This document shows, piece by piece, positions 48,931-56,630 of a stretch of DNA of 64,000 bases. Made by a program: the position numbers and the translations under genes. The DNA is from JACCXG01 sp963836735 (GTDB lineage Bacteria; Acidobacteriota; Vicinamibacteria; Vicinamibacterales; 2-12-FULL-66-21). Location of the stretch: contig CAWIKP010000019.1 of the NCBI GenBank assembly GCA_963836735.1, positions 275,818 to 339,817 of the forward strand, given 5' to 3'. The notes under the pieces were generated by a model. It ran no database searches. It saw only the letters and a list, made by a program, of their open reading frames with translations, and was not told where the DNA came from. Every line of letters begins with the position of its first letter. Position 1 is the first letter of the stretch.

Positions 48931-49338
48931 ATGGCTCTCGACGAACGTGCATTCTTCACCGACCGGCCCGAGACTCGTCAGGCGCGCTATCAGTGCCCGA
49001 AGTGTCGCCGGACCGCCGACTACAACGTGAGGTGGGTCAGGCGCACCAGAAAGGACCGGCTGCCGGCCGGTGCGAGCGAGGAGGACCGCGCCAAGTTCGC
49101 GAAACTGCGCGACTACCTGCTGCGCGTCGAAGACGAGGTCGTCTGCCGGACCTGTGGAAAGAGGTTCGAGATTCCGTCCCAGCAGTCGCTCTTGTTCGTG
49201 GATCAGCTCGCGGGACTTCCCAACGAGGAAGAGCTCGAACGGGAGATCGCGGCCGCGTCCGGTGAGCCCGAGACGGCGCCCGAGCGTAAGCCCCAGCTGC
49301 CGGCACGCTTCACCAGGAAGTCAACGGGATGGAAATAA
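48931..49338 (+). CDS. Zinc-ribbon-like small cytoplasmic protein
   Basis: A 135-residue intact protein without export signal or membrane helix. Two Cys pairs (CPKC near residue 22 and CRTCGKRF near 74) fit a zinc ribbon. Between them is a basic and helical region (RRTRKDRLPAGASEEDRAKFAKLRDYLLRVEDEV). The C-terminal about 40 residues are acidic and disordered-looking (EEELEREIAAASGEPETAPERKP). A nucleic-acid- or protein-binding role is possible. The gene stands alone between two repeat-bearing gaps; I do not recognise the family. Confidence 0.75.
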   Translation: MALDERAFFTDRPETRQARYQCPKCRRTADYNVRWVRRTRKDRLPAGASEEDRAKFAKLRDYLLRVEDEVVCRTCGKRFEIPSQQSLLFVDQLAGLPNEEELEREIAAASGEPETAPERKPQLPARFTRKSTGWK

Positions 49339-49576
49339 TACCTCCGCGAATTTGACATCATCCGGGATGGTTGGTTAGAGTCCAAAACGAATCGCGACTG
49401 TGCGTTCACCTCATCGCTCCTCCACCAAAGAAGCGATTTCGTGAGAGCGGCTCTGCTCCAAAAAGCAGGGGCTGGCCGTGATTCCGGGGCCTGCCGGCTT
49501 TGCCGGCGGCTCCGTCTGCGCCATCCGACTCCGCACTCCAACCAGATCAGTTCGATTCGACCGCCGTCAGGAGGTC
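49339..49576. other. 238-bp gap with a GCCGGC hairpin
   Basis: Contains GCCTGCCGGCTTTGCCGGCG, a perfect 6-bp stem (GCCGGC-TTT-GCCGGC, around 49493-49507), and CTGCTCCAAAAAGCAG, a second small hairpin around 49453-49468. These look like terminator or leader structures ahead of the SnoaL-like gene, whose ribosome site is AGGAGG at 49569-49574. No gene seen. Confidence 0.4.
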
Positions 49577-50182
49577 ATGACTGAAGCGCGAATGTCCGAC
49601 ACCGATACCTGTTCTCTGATTCAGCGTCTCCATGCCTTGTTCAATGCCCGCGAGCTCGAGGAAGCCGCGGCGCTCTTCGCCGACGATGCGGTGGTCGAGC
49701 ACGGGGCGCCAGGGCGCCAGCAGCGTGGAGGCGCCGGTTATCTGGAGTTCGCGCGCAGGTGGATTGCCGCGTTCCCCGACGCGGTGCTGACGGTCGAGGG
49801 CATCACGCCGCGGAATCCGGCGACGATCGAAGTCGACCTTCTGGCCACCGGAACACACCAGGGCCCGCTGGACCTCGGCGGATACGGCCTGTTCAAGCCG
49901 AGCGGAACGATGGGCAAGCTGCGGCTCCGTCAGATCGTCGAGTTCCGTGACAGCCGGATTGCCTACTCGGCTCTCTCCTACGACGTCCAGGACATCGTCC
50001 AGCAGCTCACCGTGGTCAGCGTGCCGAAGCTGCTCGAGCACCTGAAGCGCGTCCAGCAGATCGGAGAGCGTCTCGCGCAGACGTCCCCGGAGCAGGTCGT
50101 GGAGCGGCGCGCGATCATCGATCGGCTGGGCACCGAGATCGATGCCGCGCGGCGAATCGTCCGGCCCTACTACGACCGCTGA
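49577..50182 (+). CDS. SnoaL/NTF2-like ester-cyclase family protein
   Basis: A 201-residue cytoplasmic protein starting at ATG 49577 with AGGAGG just upstream. The NTF2-like cone fold is visible: LIQRLHALFNARELEEAAALFADDAVVEHGAPG, then YLEFARRWIAAFPDAVLTVEGITPRN, VDLLATGTHQGPLDLGG and LRQIVEFRDSRIAYSALSYDV. Members act on polyketides or small hydrophobic molecules, or merely bind them. The C-terminal about 55 residues (LKRVQQIGERLAQTSPEQVVERRAIIDRLG) form an added helical tail, likely a coiled coil, uncommon for a plain SnoaL protein. Intact frame; it converges with the quinoprotein gene, with 18 bp between stops. Confidence 0.82.
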   Translation: MTEARMSDTDTCSLIQRLHALFNARELEEAAALFADDAVVEHGAPGRQQRGGAGYLEFARRWIAAFPDAVLTVEGITPRNPATIEVDLLATGTHQGPLDLGGYGLFKPSGTMGKLRLRQIVEFRDSRIAYSALSYDVQDIVQQLTVVSVPKLLEHLKRVQQIGERLAQTSPEQVVERRAIIDRLGTEIDAARRIVRPYYDR

Positions 50183-50200
50183 GTCTTTCCCTCTCCAGGC

Positions 50201-52093
50201 TCACTTTCCCGGCAACGCATAGGCGACGACTCCGGCCGGCGGAGCGCCAGATCCGCCGCTGCCCGCGGCAGTGGCCGTCACCAGCAGGTACTGCCGGCCG
50301 TTCAACTCGTACATCGACGGCGCTCCGCTCGTCGTCCCCCCGAGCGGCAGCTCGGAAATCTGCTTGCCGGTGCTGCTGTCGTAGATGTGCACCTTGCGGT
50401 CGGCCGCAGTGACGAAGAGCAGGCCCGTCGTTGTCAGGAGCATGCCCCCCTTCGTCGTTGCCGCCGTCCCGGTGCCCTTGATGCCCTGATCGACGAGACG
50501 CAGGTCGTCGCCCAGACCGATCTGCCATTTGATCGTGCCGCGATTGAGGTCATAGGCGGTGAGGGTGGTGTACGGCGGACTGATGATGGTCGGGAAGAGC
50601 CCGAAGCCGTTGGTCACGTAACGACCCTCGGTCACGACCTCCTTGGATCCGCGACCGGAGCGAATCTCGCCGGCCTTGAGCAGCCGGAGAATCGTCGGCA
50701 CGTTGAACCCGATCACGTAGACGCTCCCGTCCGCGGGGTGGCCCGCGGTACTGCCCCAGTTCGACCCACCCTGGTTGCCTGGCATGTGGATCACCTCATC
50801 GAAGCCGATGGGGGTATAGGGGCCGTCGTTCCTGGCCTTCAGGATGCGCTGCCTGAACTCCTCACGCTCCTGCGGGGTCAGGATGTGGGGATTCAGATCG
50901 TCGACCGTGAACTTCTGCCGTGAAAATGGGGGCGGCGCGGTCGGAAACGGCTGCGTCGGCGAGAGCGCCTCACCCGGCACCGTCGAGTTCTGGGGCACCG
51001 GCCGTTCCTCGATCGGCCAGATCGGCTTTCCGCTGACCCGGTCGAACACATACAGGTAGCCGGTCTTGCTCGCCACCGCGACGACGTCGATGCTGCGGCC
51101 GTTCTGCCGGATGGTTGTCAGCTGGGGCGCGGAGTTGTTGTCGAGGTCCCAGATGTCGTGGTGCACCGTCTGGAAGTGCCAGAGCCGCTTGCCCGTCCTG
51201 ACGTCGAGCGCGATCAGGCAGTCGCCGAACAGATTGGCGCCGTGGCGGTTGCCGCCGTAGAAGTTGAACTTCGGGCTGCCGGTCGGCACGTAGATGATCC
51301 CGCGCTTCGCGTCGATCGACTGCTCCCCCCAGTTGTTCGCGCCGCCGACGGTCTTCCAGGCGTCTGCGGGCCAGGTGTCGTAGCCGAACTCGCCGGGACG
51401 CGGCACGGTGTGAAACGTCCAGACCAGTGCGCCGGTCCTGACGTTGAAGGCGCGGATGTCGCCGGGTGCGGATGCGTACTCCTGGTTGGTCGCCGACCCG
51501 AGAACGATCAGGTCTTCGAACACGCGTCCCGGCGTCCGGGTCTGCTGGCTGATCGTCGTCGGATCGCGATCGAGCCCGACCCGCAGGTCCACCGTGCCGC
51601 CCTGGCCGAACGAGGCGATCGGCTCACCGGTGACGGCATCGAGCTCCTGCAGCAGGTTGCTGGTGCTGAAGATCAGCCGGCGCTCCTTGCCGTCGCGGCT
51701 CTCCCAGTAGTTCACGCCGCGGCCGTTGAAGGTCGGCGCGCCCTTGTAGATCCACAGCTGCTTGCCGGTCGCCGCGTCGAGCGCCACGAACGAATTGGCT
51801 TCGCCGCGGGCGTAGACCGTGCCGCGCACGACCAGCGGGTTGAAGTCGGTGAGCCCGGCAGGGTACGTCCAGGCCACCTCGAGCTGACCGACGTTGGCCT
51901 TGGTGATTTGTGTGGATGTGACGAACCGCGAGCTGTCGGGTCCGCCGGCGTAGTCGCGCCACTCGCGGGGCCCCTGGCCGGAAAGAGCGGCGCCGGCTGC
52001 GACGGCCACCGCCAGCGATAGCATCCAGAGTAATGACGCACGAGACCGACCCGCGTGCCGTGATCCTGCTGACGAAATCACTCCCCTGCCCAT
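50201..52093 (-). CDS. PQQ-dependent quinoprotein dehydrogenase-like propeller
   Basis: A 630-residue exported protein, intact. ATG 52093 begins a membrane or signal segment (SLLWMLSLAVAVAAGAALS). The eight-bladed propeller shows tryptophan-docking repeats: VVRGTVYARGEANSFVALDAATGKQLWIY, AFNVRTGALVWTFHTVPRP, IALDVRTGKRLWHFQTVHHDIWDLDNNSAPQL (the well-known DxDxxxxP-like site) and AYDLNRGTIKWQIGLG. Such proteins oxidise alcohols, aldoses or other sugars in the periplasm with pyrroloquinoline quinone. No PQQ synthesis genes are in the window. The DNxS site and blade order favour a glucose/polyol-dehydrogenase-like enzyme over alcohol dehydrogenase, but the substrate is open. Confidence 0.88.
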   Translation of the reverse strand: MGRGVISSAGSRHAGRSRASLLWMLSLAVAVAAGAALSGQGPREWRDYAGGPDSSRFVTSTQITKANVGQLEVAWTYPAGLTDFNPLVVRGTVYARGEANSFVALDAATGKQLWIYKGAPTFNGRGVNYWESRDGKERRLIFSTSNLLQELDAVTGEPIASFGQGGTVDLRVGLDRDPTTISQQTRTPGRVFEDLIVLGSATNQEYASAPGDIRAFNVRTGALVWTFHTVPRPGEFGYDTWPADAWKTVGGANNWGEQSIDAKRGIIYVPTGSPKFNFYGGNRHGANLFGDCLIALDVRTGKRLWHFQTVHHDIWDLDNNSAPQLTTIRQNGRSIDVVAVASKTGYLYVFDRVSGKPIWPIEERPVPQNSTVPGEALSPTQPFPTAPPPFSRQKFTVDDLNPHILTPQEREEFRQRILKARNDGPYTPIGFDEVIHMPGNQGGSNWGSTAGHPADGSVYVIGFNVPTILRLLKAGEIRSGRGSKEVVTEGRYVTNGFGLFPTIISPPYTTLTAYDLNRGTIKWQIGLGDDLRLVDQGIKGTGTAATTKGGMLLTTTGLLFVTAADRKVHIYDSSTGKQISELPLGGTTSGAPSMYELNGRQYLLVTATAAGSGGSGAPPAGVVAYALPGK

Positions 52094-52223
52094 CCGCCGC
52101 GCCCTCCGCCGCCCGGTGTCGACCCTGACTGATCGTGATCGGGCTTACGGAACACTACACTAAGCGCGGCGATGGACGCGATCCTCCGCGGAAGCGCGCG
52201 CCCCCGGGGCTCCGGGCCCGCTC

Positions 52224-53946
52224 CTATTTGACGGACACGGCCAGGCCGCTCGCGATCGACTTGTCCATGAGTGCCCGCATCTCCGTCTCGGCCTGCTTGA
52301 CGGCTGCCTGCATCTTCTTGTCGAGCGCCTGCATCTCCCGATCGAGCACTTTCATCTGCTCGTCCAGATCCGCCATTGGCTTGTCGAGCTCACGCATTTT
52401 GGTGTCCACTTCGCGCATCTGGCGATCGAGGGCGCGCATGCTCTCATCGAGTTGCTGGCGCTCCTGGTCGATCCGGCGGCGGTCCGCGTCGGTTCTCGCC
52501 GAGATCTCGCGTTCGGCGAGCCGCCCCTGCCGTTCGCCGATCGTGCCCTGCTGTGCTCCGATCACTCCCTGCTCCGCACCAATGCGCCCTTGCCGCATGC
52601 CGATCTCTCCCTGCTTCGCGCCGATTTCTCCCTGTCGGGTTCCGACCTTTCCCTGCTCATCGCCAATCACATTCACCGGCGCCCAGAGGTTCAGGACCTG
52701 ATCGATGGCCGAGGGATCTTGAACGACGTACTCACGGCCGCCCTTGCGAAACCAGAGAAGTCGCTCGCCGGCACGCCGATAGCGGCGAGCGGTCTCGATA
52801 TCCCGCATCGACCCGGACGTGTTCGTGTGGTGGTCGTCGAGGAACAGGACGTAGTTGATCTCACGCTCCTTCTCCTGCCCGCCGTCCGACGACGTGGCGA
52901 GAAGGGTGGTGACGGTCCGATCGGGCACCACGTTCGGGGTGGGGACGGGCTGTGGCCTCGCGCTCAGCCGCAGGGGAACGATCGCGGCGACGGCCGCCGT
53001 GATCAGGGTGGCGGCGGTGGCACGCCGGGTCCAGGAATGGCTCGCGGGTTCGCGAAGCATGGTGATCCTCCGTTTGAGGGTCGAGAACGACCAGGACGCC
53101 CCCGCGGCAGCCGCGGACATCCGGCCCGGCGACACGCCGAGTGCGAGCAACAGCCGGCCGTAATCACGGGGCGAGGTGTCCAGCGCGTCGATGACCGCGG
53201 CATCGCAGGCCGCCTCGCGGCACAGCGCATATTCGCGGGCGGCCAGTCTGACCAGCGGGTGGAAGAAGAAAATCCGTTCGGCAAGGGCAGGCACGCAGCC
53301 CAGCCAGAGGTCGGCCCGCTTCACGTGTGCGAGCTCATGACACAGGGTCATGCGCTGCTCACCGGCCGAGAGCGCCGCAAATCGCTCCGCGGGCACGACC
53401 ACCACGGGGCGCAGCGCTCCGGCAACCAGCGGCGTGCCTACTTCCTGAGAGATCCGAATGGGCGGCGTGCGCCTCAGCCCGATCGTGGCGGCAACCTCAG
53501 CGGCGATCCGCGTGGCGGCATCTGGAGCGGGCTCGGATCGCTCGATCAGGTTCGTCGTCATCCGCCACTTGCGCACGCTTGCCGCCAACGCCAGTCCGAC
53601 CCCGCACAGCCAGAGCCCGAGCACCACCGCCGGCCATTCGATGGCCGTCACGAAAGCGGCGGGCGGGTGTGACGACACAGCCACGATCGCCGCGAGCCCT
53701 ATCGCTCCCTGGTAGCGAAAATCCTTCGGTCGCAACGGCGGGTGCGGGTGACTGCGCCGCAGGAAGTACCCGTAGCTCGAGGGGGGTAACCCAGACGAGC
53801 GCAAGAAGGAACTTCGCGGCCGCACACCACCACAGGATCGTGAGGGTGCCGGCGGACAGACGCGGCCACAGCCGGCCCAGACCCCAGATTCCGGCCACGA
53901 GCACCGCTCCCTCCAGGGAAGCACGAACGAGCGAGGTCAGCATCAT
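52224..53946 (-). CDS. M56 (BlaR1-like) membrane metallopeptidase with heptad repeats and coiled coil, one frame shift
   Basis: About 573 residues. ATG 53946 overlaps the BlaI gene stop. The N-terminal membrane part (MLTSLVRASLEGAVLVAGIWGLG, then LTILWWCAAAKFLLALVWV) is followed, after a frame change near 53785 in a C-run, by more helices and the zinc site HELAHVKRADLW plus CREAACDAAVID. The extracytoplasmic half is odd: seven tandem heptads of the form IGxxQGx (IGDEQGK, VGTRQGE, IGAKQGE, IGMRQGR, IGAEQGV, IGAQQGT, IGERQGR) run into a strong coiled coil (LDRQMREVDTKMRELDKP then DLDEQMKVLDREMQALDKKM). It resembles the BlaR1 sensor that cleaves BlaI, but the beta-lactam-binding domain is replaced by this repeat. 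Confidence 0.85.
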
Positions 53947-54332
53947 CGGTCCTTTCTCCGGGCGGCGCTCAGCCTGGCCACGATGTCCTCGAGCACCCGC
54001 AGTTCCTCGTCCGAGACGTCCTTCGCCTCCGACAGATAGGCGACCAGCGGCGACACCGAGCCGTTGAGCTTGCCCTCGACGAGATGCCGCACGGCGCCTT
54101 TCAGCAGGTCCGCGGACGAGACCCTGGCCCGGTATCGATAGACGCCGTCGAGCAGCCGCCGGCCGAGATGTCCCTTTTTCCGCAGCCGCTCCATCATCGT
54201 CAGAACCGTCGACCGGGCGAGCCCACGCTCCGATCCGAATGTGTCGACCGCTTCCGCCACCGACACCGCGCCACGGTCGGCGATGTATCGAAGCAGCGCG
54301 AGTTCCTGTTCCCCTATCGTCGAGTGCGCCAT
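53943..54332 (-). CDS. BlaI/MecI-family transcriptional repressor
   Basis: A 129-residue winged-helix regulator. ATG 54332 has GGAGC four bases upstream. The family pattern is full length: IGEQELALLRYIADRGAVSVAEAVDTFG, then RGLARSTVLTMMERLRKKGHLGRRLLDGVYRYRARV and the dimerisation end LVEGKLNGSVSPLVAYLSEAKDVSDEELRVLEDIVARL. Repressors of this type bind TACA-NN-TGTA-like operators and are released when the M56 partner cleaves them. The stop overlaps the M56 gene start, the standard arrangement of this sensor pair. Two matching operator sites lie just upstream, so it very likely represses its own operon. Confidence 0.9.
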   Translation of the reverse strand: MAHSTIGEQELALLRYIADRGAVSVAEAVDTFGSERGLARSTVLTMMERLRKKGHLGRRLLDGVYRYRARVSSADLLKGAVRHLVEGKLNGSVSPLVAYLSEAKDVSDEELRVLEDIVARLSAARRKDR

Positions 54333-54344
54333 CGAAGCTCCATG

Positions 54345-54358
54345 ACTACACGTGTCGT
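54345..54358. promoter_or_regulatory. Likely BlaI operator site 1
   Basis: ACTACA-CG-TGTCGT, a degenerate TACA-NN-TGTA dyad 12 bp upstream of the BlaI start. Together with the second site it forms an 18-bp inverted pair (GACTACACGTGTCGTCAG against CTGACGACAGGTGTAGTC, 17 of 18 matching). The span between also holds GTGTCGTC-AGG-GACGACAC. Inferred operator. Confidence 0.65.
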
Positions 54359-54378
54359 CAGGGACGACACTAGCACTG

Positions 54379-54392
54379 ACGACAGGTGTAGT
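54379..54392. promoter_or_regulatory. Likely BlaI operator site 2
   Basis: ACGACA-GG-TGTAGT, the mirror partner of the site at 54345-54358, centred 34 bp from it, or about three helical turns, on the shared BlaI/DUF6786 promoter gap. It may serve the divergent DUF6786-like gene as well as the BlaI operon. Inferred from sequence. Confidence 0.6.
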
Positions 54393-54468
54393 CAACCGGG
54401 TCGCGGGTTCGGCGGGGCGGGGGGTCGTGGGTTCCGGGAGCCCGCGACCCCCGACATAGAATCCCCCC

Positions 54469-55707
54469 GTGCGTTCCCCAATACTTCTACTCTCTCTGAC
54501 GCTCCTGTGCATTTCGTGCGGCGCGCCGAAGGAGCCAGTCACCGAGATGCCGCAAACGCCGTTCGTTTCCGACCTGGCCTTTCTCCGCAGCCACACCTCG
54601 CCGCTCCTGCTCGGCGAGGCGCCCGGGCCGCAGATCGTGGTTGCGCCCGAGTATCAGGGCCGGGTCCTCACCAGCACGGTTGGCGGCGAACACGCCCCGA
54701 GCTTCGGATGGCTCGGCCGGGCGGCGATCTCGTCGCATGCGCGGCAGCCACACATGAACGTGTTCGGCGGAGAGGACCGATTCTGGCTGGGGCCGGAAGG
54801 GGGACAGTTCGCGCTCTACTTCAAGAAAGGCGATCCCTTCGATCTCGCGCATTGGCAAGTGCCGGAAGGCTTCGACTGGGGCCCGTGGGACGTCGTCACG
54901 CAGGCGGCGGCGGGCGTGCAGTTCCGGAAACGGTTGTCGCTGCGCAACTACTCGGACACGCCGGTCGAAATCGAAGTGAACCGGACGGTCCGCCTGCTCG
55001 CTCATACGGATATCCTGACCGCGCTCGGGATCGCACCGGCGCCGGCGGTTCGAGCCGTCGCGTTCGAATCGTGGAATGCCGTGAAAAATACCGGCACGGT
55101 CGCGTGGCGGCCCGAAACAGGCCTGGTCTCGACCTGGATCCTGGGCATGTTCAACCCGTCCCCTTCAACGACGATCGCCATTCCGTACGTCCAGGGCCCG
55201 GAAACGACGTTGGGACCGGTCGTCAACGACGCGTACTTCGGCAAGGTTCCCGCCGACCGGCTGATCGTGGCCCCCTCGGTCGTCCTCTTCCGGGGCGACG
55301 GACAGTTCCGGAGCAAGATTGGCCTCTCGCCCGGGCGGGCGATGGCTGTTGCCGGAAGCTACGACGCCGCAGGACATGTCCTCACGCTGGTCCAGTACAC
55401 GCGTCCGGCGGGCGCGACCCGCTACGTCAATTCGATGTGGGCGATTCAGCAGAACCCATACGGCGGCGACGTCATCAACAGCTACAACGACGGGCCCCCC
55501 GCTCCGGGCGCTGCGCCGCTCGGTCCGTTCTATGAGCTCGAGACATCGTCGCCGGCCCTCGATCTCGCACCGTCAGGTGAACACGTCCACGTGCACCGCA
55601 CGATTCACCTGGTCGGCCCTGAAGCCGACCTCGATGCCGTCGCGCGGGAGGTGCTGAAAGTGTCGCTCGCCGAGATCGCTGGTGCCTTCAAAGCTGCGTC
55701 ACGATGA
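54469..55707 (+). CDS. DUF6786-like exported protein, possible lipoprotein
   Basis: A 412-residue intact protein from GTG 54469. The N-terminus (PILLLSLTLLCISCGAP) has a Cys after a hydrophobic run, a weak lipobox, so membrane anchoring is possible. The domain resembles galactose-mutarotase-like jelly rolls: GRVLTSTVGGEHAPSFGWLGRAAI, FGGEDRFWLGPEGGQFALYF and WDVVTQAAAGVQFRKRLSLRNYSD, then YELETSSPALDLAPSGEHVHVHRTIHL near the end, where His residues could take part in sugar ring chemistry. I recognise it as similar to the DUF6786 family, whose role is not established. It diverges from the BlaI gene and may share its operators. Confidence 0.75.
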   Translation: MRSPILLLSLTLLCISCGAPKEPVTEMPQTPFVSDLAFLRSHTSPLLLGEAPGPQIVVAPEYQGRVLTSTVGGEHAPSFGWLGRAAISSHARQPHMNVFGGEDRFWLGPEGGQFALYFKKGDPFDLAHWQVPEGFDWGPWDVVTQAAAGVQFRKRLSLRNYSDTPVEIEVNRTVRLLAHTDILTALGIAPAPAVRAVAFESWNAVKNTGTVAWRPETGLVSTWILGMFNPSPSTTIAIPYVQGPETTLGPVVNDAYFGKVPADRLIVAPSVVLFRGDGQFRSKIGLSPGRAMAVAGSYDAAGHVLTLVQYTRPAGATRYVNSMWAIQQNPYGGDVINSYNDGPPAPGAAPLGPFYELETSSPALDLAPSGEHVHVHRTIHLVGPEADLDAVAREVLKVSLAEIAGAFKAASR

Positions 55708-55783
55708 CTGTCCTGTTCATCTGACCGCTGTTAACCATTCCCCCGCCGCTGCGTAATACGAGTCAGACGTCTGGGTGCGTTCT

Positions 55784-55886
55784 CTCGGGCTCGGGGTTCG
55801 GGACTCGGGGCTCGGACTTCAGAGCCCACTTCGAACTGCTGGCAGGCTCTTTCCGGGCCCCGAGCCCCGAGTCTCGAGCCCCGACC
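55784..55886. repeat. CTCGGGG-repeat hairpin
   Basis: The left arm (55784-55815) is built of CTCGGG units (CTCGGGCTCGGGGTTCGGGA then CTCGGGGCTCGG); the right arm (55853-55886) is its complement (CCGGGCCCCGAGCCCCGAGT). Inside, AGAGCC pairs with GGCTCT. The same GGGGCTCGGG unit occurs at 14893. It lies in the gap before the 55911 gene, and its end is 25 bp from that gene's GTG start. Confidence 0.6.
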
Positions 55887-55910
55887 AGAAAATCCCATGG
55901 AGGCTGCGCG

Positions 55911-56528
55911 GTGAAAAGAATCCTGAACGTTCTGCTGTTGGTGTTGCTGCTCTGCGTCGTGGCGCAGGCCCAGACCGGCCTGAGCGGCAAATGGACGGAA
56001 ACGACGCCGAGCGGGCTCAACGCGGAACTGGACCTCAAGGCCACGGACACCGCGATCGCGGGGACGTTCACCGTCCGGGGCCGCCCCATGACCATTACCG
56101 ACGGCAAGGTGACGAACAACGCGTTCACGTTCAAGGCCGCGCTCGAGGGGCAGCCTGAAGGGTTCTCGGGCGAATTGAACGGCGACGCGATCGTGCTCTG
56201 GCGCGATCGCAACGGAAAGGGCGACGCTTTGACCCTGAAACGTCCGTCGACCTCGCTCACCGGCCGGTGGCAGGGACAAACGCCCAATGGCATGAGCCTG
56301 ATGCTGGACCTGGTCCAGAAGGATCAGACGCTGACCGGCACGCTCAACCGGGAGGGAGAATCGGCGCCAATCAGCAACGGCAAGGTGTCGAAGAACACGT
56401 TCACGTTCATGGCCACGCTCGACGGCGCGAGCGAGACCGTCGAGGGCACCGTCGAGACGGACGACATGAAGGCGTGGCTGACACGGCAGGGACCCGAGCG
56501 CACGGCGGTTTTGAAGCGCGTGAAATAG
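55911..56528 (+). CDS. Exported protein made of two copies of a small beta domain
   Basis: A 205-residue intact protein. GTG 55911 begins a signal peptide (ILNVLLLVLLLCVVAQAQ). The mature part contains an internal duplication. Copy 1 (about residues 22-105) has LSGKWTETTPSGLNAELDL, TAIAGTFTVRGR and ITDGKVTNNAFTFKAALEG. Copy 2 (about 118-200) has LTGRWQGQTPNGMSLMLDL, QTLTGTLNREGE and ISNGKVSKNTFTFMATLDG. The conserved line GKVxxNxFTF is in both. No enzyme residues are visible; a binding function in the periplasm is a guess. It converges with the esterase gene across a short hairpin-rich gap. Confidence 0.8.
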   Translation: MKRILNVLLLVLLLCVVAQAQTGLSGKWTETTPSGLNAELDLKATDTAIAGTFTVRGRPMTITDGKVTNNAFTFKAALEGQPEGFSGELNGDAIVLWRDRNGKGDALTLKRPSTSLTGRWQGQTPNGMSLMLDLVQKDQTLTGTLNREGESAPISNGKVSKNTFTFMATLDGASETVEGTVETDDMKAWLTRQGPERTAVLKRVK

Positions 56529-56530
56529 AT

Positions 56531-56589
56531 CAGTTTCCAGTTACCAGTTTCCAGTAGCCAGCGGGAAGTCGCTGGAACTGGTAACCGGG
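56531..56589. terminator. CAGTTTCCAGTTACC hairpins between converging genes
   Basis: CAGTTTCCAGTTACCAGTTT at 56531 repeats the unit CCAGTTTCCAG and pairs with CGCTGGAACTGGTAACCGGG at 56570-56589. It lies between the stop of the duplicated-domain gene (56528) and that of the esterase (56631). Its CAGTTTCCAGTTAC string matches the complement of the hairpin at 2819. It may terminate both transcripts. Confidence 0.5.
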
Positions 56590-56630
56590 ATCCCGCCGCG
56601 TTTTCGAGGTGACGAGCGGCGGGACCAGCC

